Part shown: positions 19,582-29,100 of the stretch, piece after piece
How positions within the stretch are numbered: position 1 is the first letter of the stretch
How the letters are laid out: every line of letters begins with the position of its first letter
From: Shimazuella soli
GTDB lineage: Bacteria; Bacillota; Bacilli; Thermoactinomycetales; Thermoactinomycetaceae
Length of the DNA stretch: 64,000 nt
NCBI RefSeq assembly: GCF_022511585.1
Contig: NZ_JAKWBN010000002.1
Location: 1-64,000 of the forward strand
Direction: 5' to 3'
Notes under the pieces: generated by a model
What the model was told of the DNA's origin: nothing
Databases searched by the model: none
What the model saw: the letters and a program-made list of their open reading frames with translations, nothing else
Position numbers and translations under genes: made by a program

Positions 19582-20949
19582 CTATACGAATTGAGCTAAT
19601 TTCATGCTGTAGTCTGTGATGCATTTAGCCGATTGGCGACCAGCTTCCCTTAAACTTGGGTGATCGAAAATATGTCTTCCTGGTTTGGCATTGCATTCAA
19701 ATAACCAAATTCGATAATCCTGATCAATTCCCATATCCATTCCGATCTCACCTAACGGACCATCTGCATTTTCTTCCAATACTTCTGCAATGAGAATTGC
19801 TGTATCTTTCAAAGATTGCAGCATTTCTTCAGATCTGTCGCCGAAGTTTTTTTCAAAAAGTTGCCGGGTTGATAGCAGCGTTCCTCCAGTTCGAACATGG
19901 GTCGTTACAGAACCAACACCTGCTAATTTGCTGCCAATTCCCACTACTTTCCAATCATCTGAACTGTCTTTGTGGATGTGGACTCGAAAATCGACAGGTC
20001 TGTTTTGGATACGGATGAGACGAATGCCTTGTTGGGCGAGATATCCTTTAAATCTTTGTTTGTTTTTACGAAAGTAGTGAGATAAAAGTGATTCTAGTGT
20101 GGCAAATCGATGCAGAACATTTCGTTCTCCGCCATGAAAACGACAGTAGTATCCTTTTGCAGGAGAGTAGGTAATACGGAATATTCCAAGTCCGAGACTG
20201 CCGCGGATCGGTTTTAAGTAGACCATCTCATGTTCTTCTAACATCTGTTGCAAAGTTTGAATGGAAGGAGACAAAACAGTTTCAGGGATATATTCTTTTG
20301 TTTCTTCGTTTTGATACAACCATTCGTGAACAGACCATTTATTAAAGAAGCCTTGGTTAAATATTTGGCAGTTAGTAAGTGTTTTCAAACGACTAATACA
20401 GTTTTGTACTTGGGCTAGATTTTCCGATTTTCGATTTGGAATTCTTTCATAAATTACATCAGGCAGAGGAGATACGTGTTTCATCCATTTTCCCAATCGG
20501 AAATACCAAGCTGTAACCACTCTATTTTGCCAGTCGATCATCTCAGGTGTAAATACATAGATGATAGGTTTTTCACTGTCTCCAGCTTGGATAAAGCTTC
20601 GAAATAAAGATGTTCTTCCTCCAAAAGGCGTTGCAATATTGGATTGGAATCCTGTAGTTAATATTCCAATCACTGGTCCAAATTTAAGCGTGCGATTTTG
20701 GACGAGAACTCGCATTTTACCAGTGTAAGGAAGAGATAATTGTCTTGCTATGGAAGGTGTGAAGATAATTTTTGTTGTCGCTGTTGTTTTGGTAGCAATG
20801 ATCCTAGTGATAACAGATCGACTGCCGATCTCCACTTTGATAGACTGACCATTAGAAAAACCAAATTGGTCACATAATTTTATAGGCATAAAAATTGCTT
20901 TTGCAGGAGTAGTGTGTGATAGCTGCGTTTGACAGATGATTGAATTCAT
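19582..20949 (-). CDS. YheC/YheD family ATP-grasp protein (third of four)
   Basis: A 455-residue paralogue. The start at ATG 20949 follows GGAGG and shares a TGATG junction with the stop of the previous gene, implying coupled translation. An N-terminal beta-rich region (about 1-100) includes AKAIFMPIKLCDQFGF. The IGILTTG motif opens the central domain. ATP-grasp landmarks are NKWSVHEWL, VYLKPIRGSLGLGIFRI, DFRVHIHKD and IWLFECNAKPGR. It has the same overall plan as the first and fourth copies, but pairwise similarity looks modest, so the copies are old and have diverged. Confidence 0.85.
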   Translation of the reverse strand: MNSIICQTQLSHTTPAKAIFMPIKLCDQFGFSNGQSIKVEIGSRSVITRIIATKTTATTKIIFTPSIARQLSLPYTGKMRVLVQNRTLKFGPVIGILTTGFQSNIATPFGGRTSLFRSFIQAGDSEKPIIYVFTPEMIDWQNRVVTAWYFRLGKWMKHVSPLPDVIYERIPNRKSENLAQVQNCISRLKTLTNCQIFNQGFFNKWSVHEWLYQNEETKEYIPETVLSPSIQTLQQMLEEHEMVYLKPIRGSLGLGIFRITYSPAKGYYCRFHGGERNVLHRFATLESLLSHYFRKNKQRFKGYLAQQGIRLIRIQNRPVDFRVHIHKDSSDDWKVVGIGSKLAGVGSVTTHVRTGGTLLSTRQLFEKNFGDRSEEMLQSLKDTAILIAEVLEENADGPLGEIGMDMGIDQDYRIWLFECNAKPGRHIFDHPSLREAGRQSAKCITDYSMKLAQFV

Positions 20950-22070
20950 CAATATCCTCCTACTTTCTGGGAAAGCAGAGCTTTGGCATATTGGATAGGA
21001 AGTTCCATGGAACGTTTCCTGATCTCTTTTTCGCCCGTCCGTAGGAAGACGGAGCGACCTGGTTTGGAATTCACTTCAATAATCCAAACATGTGCATGGC
21101 GATCGATTCCTACATCAAGTCCTAATTCCACTAACTTTCCATGCTGCTTTTCGATATGTGAGGGAACAATCATAGCTATTTTTTCAATTTGCGCTTTGAT
21201 TGCTTCGATTTGTTCCTCGTGGAAGTTATCTGCTAAAAAAGGCTCTAGCTTCTTCGCATCTCCACCTCCATGTAAATTGGATGTGATGCTTTTTTCTTTT
21301 CCGATACGAATAGCTTTCCCTGTTGTTTCCCACTGTTGTTTTCCGTTTTTTTGTATCAATATTCGCAGATCAAATGGAGAACCATCTGCTGTTTGAAGGG
21401 ATAAAAAGGGTTGAATCAAATATCTCGTTTTCTGAATAAATGTCTGTACCCATGCGACAAGTTGCTGCTGTGTTGAGATACGCTTTTCAAATGGAAAGTT
21501 TGCTTTGTTTCTGCCTCTGATATGATATCCATCTTGTACTTGTTCGATGGAAACTACTCCAATTCCATGACTTCCTCCATTAGGTTTGATACAAACTTTT
21601 GGATACTGATTTAACATAGAAAGGAAACTGCTGGTACCACTGTAAATTTTAGTTTCTGGCAGATAAGGTTCAATTTCCTGGTTGGTTCGAAGCATGTTGT
21701 AGGTTTGCATTTTTCCGCCAAGTGCTCGACCGAGAAACTGGACTGTCTTATCTTGATGGATACGAAGTATATGAGCTCGATATTGTTGAAAGTGTGCTGT
21801 ACTGGTGTAGTAACAGCGATCATAAATGACGAAAGGAAGGGCTTTTATACCAAATTTCCATTTGTTGCCTTCTACATGCCACGCTGGTACTGTTCGATTT
21901 TCCCAATTGATGTGCTGAGGGTTAAAAATACATATCTCCAATTGATTTTGTTTTGCGATTTTAGCCAATTGAAAAAAATAGATAGACTCAGGAAAAGGAG
22001 GAACCTTTAATACGTTTTTTTGTGTACAGACAATGATTCCGACTGTGCGATAGAGCTTATTGGATATCAT
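20949..22070 (-). CDS. YheC/YheD family ATP-grasp protein, short form (second of four)
   Basis: At 373 residues this copy lacks the roughly 90-residue N-terminal beta-rich region of its neighbours and starts directly at the TVGIIVCTQ strand. ATP-grasp motifs remain: VCIKPNGGSHGIGVVSI, FDLRILIQKN, GLDVGIDRHAHVWIIEVNSKPGR. The ATG overlaps the preceding stop by four bases and has AAGGAGGAGA five bases upstream. Loss of the N-terminal part with intact catalytic motifs suggests a division of labour among the paralogues rather than decay. Confidence 0.85.
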   Translation of the reverse strand: MISNKLYRTVGIIVCTQKNVLKVPPFPESIYFFQLAKIAKQNQLEICIFNPQHINWENRTVPAWHVEGNKWKFGIKALPFVIYDRCYYTSTAHFQQYRAHILRIHQDKTVQFLGRALGGKMQTYNMLRTNQEIEPYLPETKIYSGTSSFLSMLNQYPKVCIKPNGGSHGIGVVSIEQVQDGYHIRGRNKANFPFEKRISTQQQLVAWVQTFIQKTRYLIQPFLSLQTADGSPFDLRILIQKNGKQQWETTGKAIRIGKEKSITSNLHGGGDAKKLEPFLADNFHEEQIEAIKAQIEKIAMIVPSHIEKQHGKLVELGLDVGIDRHAHVWIIEVNSKPGRSVFLRTGEKEIRKRSMELPIQYAKALLSQKVGGY

Positions 22071-23464
22071 CGTCGTCTCCTCCTTGCAGGTTTGGAACTA
22101 TGAATCCCAGCTAAAAAATGGACATAATCAAATAACTTGGATACGGATGGACGTATTCTTCCTCCTTGATTTAAGACAGTATCATCTGTTTTAGATGGTT
22201 TTGAATTAATTTCTAATAACCATATTCGCCCGTTTGTATCGAGTGCAAGGTCAATTCCTAATTCAGCAAAATGTCCTTTTGCGTGTTGTTCAAATGTGTT
22301 AGCAATCTTCATCGCTGTTTGCCTGATATCATTACTTGTTGGTTTATGCTTTAAAGCTGGGAGTTCAGCCAATACCTCATGGACTTTACGGAGTGTTCCC
22401 CCACGAGCTAAATTGGATACAATCTGCCGGTCATTTGCAATCCGAGCTACAGCAGATGTGACAGACCATTTACCCTCTTTATCTTTTTGGGTAAGGACAC
22501 GAAAATCAACAGGTCGTTTATCATAAGTGATCAAAGACAACCCCTGTTGAATGATATAGGGCTGCTTTTTAATGCGATGAGATAATATTTTTCCTAGTTC
22601 TAAGAAGGAATTTGTCGCCCGTGTGTGTGTTCCATTGGGTGTGGCATATTGATAGAGATACGTTTGATGGGCTTTACTTAGGCGGATAATTCCGCCGCCT
22701 AGACTTCCATTGGTCGGTTTAAGATAAAGGCAAGGTAAATGGGTAAGAGATTCTTTTACTTTTTTTAAGCTGTATCGAGTGGTCTTCGGCAGCATAGATG
22801 AAATAGATTCATCTTGCTTTAAAATTTCGTGTACTTGCCACTTATCCAGAAAACGTTCATTAAACATAGGAATTTGATGATAACTAGTTAGTTTATCTAG
22901 TTTCTTTTGCACATTCACTTGTTCTTCAATTCGACGTGAAGTGATTCGATTGTAAATGATATCTGGGAAAGGTATTTTCGTGTTGATCCATTTTCCTTTT
23001 TCTTTTATCCAAGCAGTAATTAATCGATTATCTAGTTCAATTTTATTTGGTTGAAAAACAGCTACCGTAGTGCCACGAGTAATGCCAGCGAGTACACATT
23101 CATCCAAAAATTTGGTGAGTGGTCCTAAGACATGTTCTTGACTGGGGTTTGGCGTAGTATTGATTAACACTCCAAACAATGGTCCAAATTTTAAACGCAT
23201 TGCTTTCTCATCATACTGTGCGTAAATAGAAGGTTGTGATCGCAAGTTCAGTTTTTTTGCTAGTTTTTCATGAATTCGGACCAAGTTACCAGAACGATTA
23301 CTCAAGGAAAGATAGGCCGTATCAGCTGCATTTCCAAAAGTAACCCAAAAAGGCTGCTCTTTGATGCCAAGGGCTAGGGCCACTGAGCGACTCATGATGA
23401 TGTTGCTGTCATTTGTAAACTGGTGCTCCGGAACAATTTGTAGCTGTATTTTTTGTAGCCCCAT
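22067..23464 (-). CDS. YheC/YheD family ATP-grasp protein (first of four)
   Basis: First gene of the minus-strand operon, 465 residues, with GGGAAGGGG six bases before ATG. The N-terminal region (about residues 1-100, with IIMSRSVALALGI) is of the beta-rich type. A GVLINTTPN-containing domain follows, then ATP-grasp motifs KWQVHEIL, LYLKPTNGSLGGGIIRL, DFRVLTQKD and IWLLEINSKPSK. The C-terminus is basic (ARRRRR), which differs from the other copies. All four genes are packed end to end with overlaps or a 14-base gap and end with the GNAT gene. Confidence 0.87.
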   Translation of the reverse strand: MGLQKIQLQIVPEHQFTNDSNIIMSRSVALALGIKEQPFWVTFGNAADTAYLSLSNRSGNLVRIHEKLAKKLNLRSQPSIYAQYDEKAMRLKFGPLFGVLINTTPNPSQEHVLGPLTKFLDECVLAGITRGTTVAVFQPNKIELDNRLITAWIKEKGKWINTKIPFPDIIYNRITSRRIEEQVNVQKKLDKLTSYHQIPMFNERFLDKWQVHEILKQDESISSMLPKTTRYSLKKVKESLTHLPCLYLKPTNGSLGGGIIRLSKAHQTYLYQYATPNGTHTRATNSFLELGKILSHRIKKQPYIIQQGLSLITYDKRPVDFRVLTQKDKEGKWSVTSAVARIANDRQIVSNLARGGTLRKVHEVLAELPALKHKPTSNDIRQTAMKIANTFEQHAKGHFAELGIDLALDTNGRIWLLEINSKPSKTDDTVLNQGGRIRPSVSKLFDYVHFLAGIHSSKPARRRRR

Positions 23465-23793
23465 AAAAATCCCCTTCCCAAGCGGTAACTAATGGTATGC
23501 TATGTAGGCAAGTATCAAGGGGTGCTTAAAACGGGCGTTTTAAGTTTTAGGAGAGCTGTGAAACTGGTTTGATAAAAAGATGGTGATAAGAATAAAGTTT
23601 TACCTGGATTTGATCCTAAATTAGCAAATTATAGATAAAATACGGCTCTTATTTAGAATATTAATATGGTAAATTTTAAAAAATAAATAATTCTATGTGA
23701 ACAATAGAAAGGATTATGATATGCTTGAAAAAGTTAATCGCCACCAAGGTGCGATTGTTCTACTGCTTTGATGGTAGATTCTTGAAAGGTAAC
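23465..23793. other. Intergenic control region with candidate sporulation promoter and upstream ORF
   Basis: On the minus strand CATACCAT (23499-23492) resembles the -10 of mother-cell sigma factors (sigma-E CATACAMT type), which suits a spore-coat operon; no convincing -35 was found. A dyad CTTAAAACGGGCGTTTTAAG lies at 23524-23543. On the plus strand a 16-codon frame (23721-23771, MLEKVNRHQGAIVLLL) has AAAGGA seven bases before its ATG and ends shortly before the next gene; it may be a leader ORF or the stub of a lost gene. Confidence 0.3.
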
Positions 23794-24261
23794 ATGATGA
23801 ACGTTATTGACACGTGCCTGACCGATGCTGCCCGGCTGTACCGGAACTATGTCTCCCGGGAGGATCTCTCCACTGATGCAACTTTGGTCAACTTCCGGAT
23901 CTTCCCGCTCCTGTTCGAAGGGAAGTTGGAAGAGGCATATGACCTGATGAAGCAGATCGCCAGCGACTCGCTCCGTGAGAAGCTTCAGTGTGAACTGCTG
24001 GAGCTCTTGATCAAGTCCATGCCGGAATCCCGCCAGCTCCTCAATGACTTCTACAGGAGTGAAGCGAGCGAATTTGCGCTCTGGTTCATGGGGAAGACTT
24101 TGGATCGAAAGGAGTCCCTTGTCCGTGAGCTCATTCTCAAGGAGATTTGGAGGGGTAAGCCGACGTTGTCGTACCATTGGACGGTTATTTTCGGGTTCTC
24201 CCGGGAAAAGCTGGATGCGACGGTTCGTGGCGCGATACGCCGTTTGGTTGAGGCATACTGA
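23794..24261 (+). CDS. Unrecognised helical protein in a G+C-rich island
   Basis: A 155-residue predicted all-helical, soluble protein of unrecognised family. Tandem ATGs at 23794 and 23797 follow GAAAGGT; an upstream in-frame ATG lacks a good site. Recognisable stretches include DTCLTDAARLYRNYVS, FEGKLEEAYDLMKQIAS and FALWFMGKTLDRKESL. Third codon positions are mostly G or C, in sharp contrast to ytkL and the YheC/YheD genes on either side, which points to acquisition. It is followed by three hairpins. No domain, motif or partner gives a function. Confidence 0.65.
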   Translation: MMNVIDTCLTDAARLYRNYVSREDLSTDATLVNFRIFPLLFEGKLEEAYDLMKQIASDSLREKLQCELLELLIKSMPESRQLLNDFYRSEASEFALWFMGKTLDRKESLVRELILKEIWRGKPTLSYHWTVIFGFSREKLDATVRGAIRRLVEAY

Positions 24262-24314
24262 GCCAAACGGTGAGCTTCGGCTGGGGAAGGGTAGCAATAC
24301 CTTGACCCAGCCGA
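24241..24314 (+). terminator. Hairpins at and after the end of the G+C-rich gene
   Basis: CGTTTGG (24241-24247) pairs with CCAAACG (24263-24269) across the stop codon. TCGGCTGGG (24277-24285) pairs with CCCAGCCGA (24306-24314), enclosing an AAGG/CCTT inner stem. Neither has a T tract, but the second is very stable by inspection. Confidence 0.45.
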
Positions 24315-24339
24315 ACCCATTTATTAGGATAGGTACAAG

Positions 24340-24367
24340 ACTACATCATGAAAGATGTAGTTTTTTT
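24340..24367 (+). terminator. Rho-independent terminator upstream of ytkL
   Basis: ACTACATC (24340-24347) pairs with GATGTAGT (24354-24361) and runs into seven Ts, insulating ytkL from the preceding gene. Confidence 0.8.
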
Positions 24368-24386
24368 AATAGGAGGAGGGAAAACC

Positions 24387-25076
24387 ATGAAAATTACTTA
24401 TCATGGACAATCCTGTATCGAGATACATACAAATGAATACAACCTGATTATCGATCCATTTTTAACAGGGAATCCTTTAGCGGATATTACAGCTGATCAG
24501 GTAAAGGTAGATTATGTTTTATTGACACATGGACATGGGGACCACCTTGGTGATACGATCCCGATTGCCAAGAAAAATAATGCTAAAGTGATTGCTCCTG
24601 TGGAACTAGCTACATGGTTGTCATGGCAAGGACTAGAGACATATGGAATGAACATTGGCGGTAGCTGCGATTTCCCATTTGGCCGAGTAAAGTTAACGTT
24701 AGCTCACCACAGTTCTTCTTTTGAGGATCATGAGAAGAAAGAGATTATTTATTTGGGCAATCCTGCTGGTTTTCTGCTTCAAATAGAAGGAAAGATTATT
24801 TATCACGCTGGAGATACCTCTTTGTTTTCGGATATGAAATTAATAGGAATGCAAAACGATATTGATATCGCATTTTTGCCGATTGGAGATTATTTTACAA
24901 TGGGTCCTGAAGATGCTTTGATTGCAGCAGAGTGGATAGATGCAAAGCAGGTAGTACCGATCCACTACAATACTTTTCCTGTAATCGAGCAAGATGCTTC
25001 TAAATTTATTACCAATCTCCGGTATAAAGGTTTATCGGGAGTAGTCTTGCAGCCAGGTGAATCCATAAACGGATAA
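24387..25076 (+). CDS. ytkL: UPF0173 metal-dependent hydrolase YtkL
   Basis: A 229-residue metallo-beta-lactamase-fold hydrolase. The ATG at 24387 follows AGGAGGAGGG. The metal-binding signature [13 protein letters not shown] lies near residues 48-60. Further ligands are expected in [21 protein letters not shown] and VPIHYNTF. The physiological substrate of the family is not known. It occupies the place of ytkL in the conserved ytkL...dnaE neighbourhood of Bacillales. Confidence 0.9.
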   Translation: MKITYHGQSCIEIHTNEYNLIIDPFLTGNPLADITADQVKVDYVLLTHGHGDHLGDTIPIAKKNNAKVIAPVELATWLSWQGLETYGMNIGGSCDFPFGRVKLTLAHHSSSFEDHEKKEIIYLGNPAGFLLQIEGKIIYHAGDTSLFSDMKLIGMQNDIDIAFLPIGDYFTMGPEDALIAAEWIDAKQVVPIHYNTFPVIEQDASKFITNLRYKGLSGVVLQPGESING

Positions 25077-25129
25077 GCTCGTCTATTTTACTACCATCTT
25101 TCATATAGTAGATAAAGGTGGTGGAGAGC

Positions 25130-25387
25130 ATGCAGTTTTTTACTTTGACAAAAATTATCGGTGGAATAGGATTAATTGTATTTGCTGTCCCTCGGCTAGA
25201 GTGGGATACACAGCTGCAAATCTTATTTTCTAGTCTCTGGGTTATGTTCACGTTATTTTATGTCATTGCCAATTGGAATGCATGGAAGCAGACTGCTAAA
25301 AAGTTACAAAGACAAAAGGAGTATCAATGGAGACAAAATTGGTTGCAGCATAAGAAGAAACAACGAGGATTGGGTAAATCATATTAA
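25130..25387 (+). CDS. Small two-helix membrane protein
   Basis: An 85-residue protein with two predicted membrane helices (FTLTKIIGGIGLIVFAV and ILFSSLWVMFTLFYVIANW) and a basic, Gln/Lys-rich C-terminal tail. The ATG at 25130 has GGAG a few bases upstream; in-frame GTGs at 25118 and 25121 are alternatives. It lies 53 bases after ytkL with no terminator between, so it may share its transcript. No family was recognised. Confidence 0.65.
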   Translation: MQFFTLTKIIGGIGLIVFAVPRLEWDTQLQILFSSLWVMFTLFYVIANWNAWKQTAKKLQRQKEYQWRQNWLQHKKKQRGLGKSY

Positions 25388-25420
25388 AAAAGTACAGGAA
25401 TACTCTCCTGTACTTTTATT
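25387..25420. terminator. Bidirectional terminator between convergent small genes
   Basis: AAAAGTACAGGA (25388-25399) pairs with TCCTGTACTTTT (25406-25417). It overlaps the last codon of the ytpI-like gene on the other strand and serves both directions. Confidence 0.8.
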
Positions 25421-25706
25421 TTTGCTGCATTTGTTGATTTGCGAGTTGTTTCATCTTAAAGGAATAGTATACATTAATGACACCAATCAGTAAGATAAGA
25501 GTTGTAAATATTTTTCCAAGTATAGGCAGTTTAAAAGTGAAGAGATGGATGGATAAGGCTGCAAATAAAATTCCCATACTTAAATTCATATAGCTTCTAG
25601 AAAGGAGAGCATTTGCTCCCTTTCGCCGCGAAACAATGCTAAAATAGATAGTACTACAAAATGTCAGGATCATGATGACGATGAGCACTAATGTTAGTGT
25701 TACCAT
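25416..25706 (-). CDS. ytpI: YtpI-like membrane protein
   Basis: A 96-residue protein with three hydrophobic segments (LTLVLIVIMILTFCSTIYFSI, SMGILFAALSIHLF and IFTTLILLIGVINVYYSF). The ATG at 25706 follows TTGGAGG. Size, topology and position between ytkL and dnaE match YtpI of B. subtilis, whose function is unknown. The symbol rests mainly on synteny. Confidence 0.65.
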   Translation of the reverse strand: MVTLTLVLIVIMILTFCSTIYFSIVSRRKGANALLSRSYMNLSMGILFAALSIHLFTFKLPILGKIFTTLILLIGVINVYYSFKMKQLANQQMQQK

Positions 25707-25784
25707 GAATTCCTCCAAATTAAGGCGTGAAGAAACGCCGCCATCTAAAATGGGGCGTTATTTATCTTCACTCTAAGAGTTAGT

Positions 25785-25985
25785 TTACGAATTGGTATCT
25801 TCTAGACGCTCTTCGGGGATAAACCAACATCCAATTGGCGTACGGTCGATGAGTACTTTTTTTCCAAGGTTGGAAAGTTCTTTTTCAATGTAATTTGCTA
25901 CTTCTTCGGTTTCCGTGTAAACAGAGTATCCATTTTTTAGTTTTTCCAACTTTTCCCTCGCAAGCCGCTTACGACTTATAATCAT
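25785..25985 (-). CDS. Small conserved-looking hypothetical protein
   Basis: A 66-residue soluble, basic protein (MIISRKRLAREKLEKLKNG at the start, then EEVANYIEKELSNLGKKV and a PIGCWFIPEE end). The ATG at 25985 follows AAAGGGGGA by eight bases. The composition and alternating helix/strand pattern look like a real small domain, but no family was recognised. A hairpin AACGCC...GGCGTT lies downstream near 25733-25759. It lies where ytrI occurs in B. subtilis but does not resemble it. Confidence 0.6.
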   Translation of the reverse strand: MIISRKRLAREKLEKLKNGYSVYTETEEVANYIEKELSNLGKKVLIDRTPIGCWFIPEERLEDTNS

Positions 25986-26138
25986 AATTTGGTTCCCCCT
26001 TTCCAAGATTTATATACTAATATCATACCCGAAATGATGGGATTATGAAACCGATCCTGAAGAAGAAATACGTCAATCTTTTAAAATTTAATAGATTTAT
26101 TCACAATTAATTTTTGTCAGAGAGGAGTTTTCAGCAAA

Positions 26139-29100
26139 ATGGACCGCAATTCGTTTGTACATTTACATGTTCATACTGAATATAGTTTGCTAGATGGTGC
26201 CTCTCGATTAGTGGAAGTGATACAGAAGGCGAAAGATTTAGGGATGGAAAGTTTAGCGATTACGGATCACGGTTCTATGTATGGAGTGATCCCATTTTAT
26301 CAACTGTGTAAAAAAAATGGAATAAAACCGATTATCGGGTGTGAGATGTATCTGACAGCTGGTCATTATCAGGAACGTCCAAAACGAAAAGATGCAAAAA
26401 ACAATCATCTCTTATTAATAGCAGAAACGAATCAAGGATATCAAAATTTAATGAAGTTAGTAACAGAAGCACAGCTCAGAGGTTTTCACTATCGCCCACG
26501 GATTGATAAACAATTATTAAGACAATATTCGAAAGGCTTGATTGCAACCAGTTCCTGCCTGGCAGGAGAGATACCGAGAGCTATTTTACAAGATGATTTG
26601 AAACAAGCGAAGCATTTATTAGAAGAATATCTCGATATTTTTGGGACGGATCATTTTTTTCTAGAATTACAAAATCATCAACTGTGGGAACAACAAAAAG
26701 TAAACCAAGTTCTCATAGAATGGGCGAAACAATATGGCCTTTCGCTCATTGCTACAAATGATGTTCACTATACCAATAAACAAGACACACATACCCATGA
26801 CTGCCTCTTGTGTATTGGAACAGGCAGTAAACTAGCAGATGAAAATCGATTTCGATTCGATACAGATCAAGTATATTTAAAATCAACGGAAGAAATGGCT
26901 GCTTTGTTTCCTCATGTCCCAGAGGCTATCTACAATACAGTAAAACTTGCCAATCGTTGCAATGTTCATCTGCCGCTTGGAGAAATTTTGTTACCAGCAT
27001 TTCCTGTTCCAGATTCCTTTTCACCAAAAGAATATCTTGCAGCTTTATGTCAAAAAGGATTGACAAAACGATATCAAGAGCCTGATGAAACCATTATCAA
27101 ACGACTGGATTATGAATTGAGGGTCATTGATCAAATGGGTTTTAATGATTACTTTTTAATTGTTTGGGATTTGGTTCGATTTGCATGGAAGCAAGGAATT
27201 GCCGTAGGTCCGGGAAGGGGATCAGCTGCTGGGAGTTTAGTAGCTTATTTGTTAGGAATTACACAAGTTGATCCCATTCGCTACGAGCTGTTATTTGAGC
27301 GGTTTCTGAATCCAGAACGAATCAATCTGCCTGATATTGATATTGATTTTGACTATGAACGAAGAGACGAAGTGATTGAATATGCAAGGAAACGATTTGG
27401 AGAAGATAGAGTTGCACAAATCATCACGTTTGGAACAATGGCTCCGCGGGCGGCAGTTCGTGATGTTGGGAGAGTCATGGGAATTCCTTATCAACAAGTG
27501 GACAAACTCTCTAAGTACATTCCTGGAACACCTGGCATAACACTTGAGCAAGCGATTAAACAGGAGCCCTTACTACAAGAGGAAATAGAGCATAATCCAA
27601 CTGTTAGGCAGCTTTTTCAAACTGTCGCTAAGATCGAAGGAATACCAAGACACCCTTCTACCCATGCTGCTGGTATTGTTATCGCTCCATCTCCTCTCAC
27701 TGACTATGTTCCCCTGCAAGAAGGCAGTGGGATTGGTCCAATCACCCAATATCCAATGGAATCTCTTGAGGCTATTGGATTATTAAAAATGGACCTATTA
27801 GGGCTTCGCTATTTGACTGTCATCGAACGGGCGAAAAAGTTTATTGGGCAACAAACAGGAAAAGCGTTTCAGTTTGATGATGAAATGAACGATTCAGCTA
27901 CATATGCTCTGCTTTCAAGCGGAGAAACGAGTGGCATATTTCAATTGGAATCTGCAGGAATGAGAAACGTGCTAAAAAAATTAAAACCTTCCAATTTCGA
28001 AGATATTGTTGCAGTAAATGCGCTATATCGTCCAGGGCCAATAGAGCAGATTCCGCGTTTTATCCGAGCGAAATATGGCCAAGAAAAAACTCATATTCCA
28101 CATCCTATTTTAACGGAAATTCTCCAAAATACTTATGGAATCATAGTATATCAAGAGCAAATCATGCAAATTGCTTCGACTTTAGCTGGTTTTACATTAG
28201 GAGAAGCAGATATCCTTCGCCGAGCTGTAGGGAAGAAGAAAAAAGAACTTTTACATGAGCAGCGAATTGCGTTTGTGGAAGGCTGTGTGAAGCAAGGATA
28301 TAGTCGGGATTTGGGAAATGAAGTATATGATTTGATTGTTCGCTTTGCCGATTATGGATTTAATCGCAGTCATGCTGTTGCCTATGCTGTACTCGCATAC
28401 CAGACTGCTTATCTCAAAGCAAATTATCCTGTTGATTTTTTAACTGCTCTCCTCACTACGACTATAGGTAATCAAAACAAAATGGTGGAGTATTTAGAGG
28501 AAGTAAAGAAAATGGGTATTCCTGTATTTCCTCCTAATGTGGAAACGAGCGAGGAGAATTTCACGATTTCAGATAAAGGAATATTTTTTGGACTTGGTGC
28601 GATAAAAAACGTTGGTACTTTAGCGATTCGTTCTATTTTACAAGCTAGGGAACAAGGGCCTTTTCGAGATTTGTTTGATCTATGTGGGAGAATTAATCTG
28701 CGGGTGTGTAATAGTCGTGTACTAGAATCACTCATTAAAGTTGGGGCATTGGACGGTCTTCCTGGCAATCGAAAACAGAAGTTAGCAGTGTTGGAAGATG
28801 CAATGGAGGCTAACCGTGATACTGGTAATCAGCTTCCATTGTTTCAAGAATTCCCATATGAAATAGAGTATCCTGATCTAGCACCATATACTTTAATGGA
28901 ACAGTTGGAAATGGAACGAGAATTAATTGGGTTTTATTTATCTGGTCATCCGCTAGAGGCGTACCCACAAAGTGCTTTTACCGCTCATCAGCTGAGTAAT
29001 TTATCTGATCATACAAAAGTAGAATTAGCCTTGCTGATTACAAGTGTAAAACTAGTTCAGACAAAAAAAGGTGATACGATGGCATTTGTGGAAGCTGGTG

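Noticed and set aside
23524-23543. CTTAAAACGGGCGTTTTAAG as terminator or CcpA site
   Set aside because: No T tract beyond the arms, lies upstream of both flanking genes, and does not match the cre consensus.
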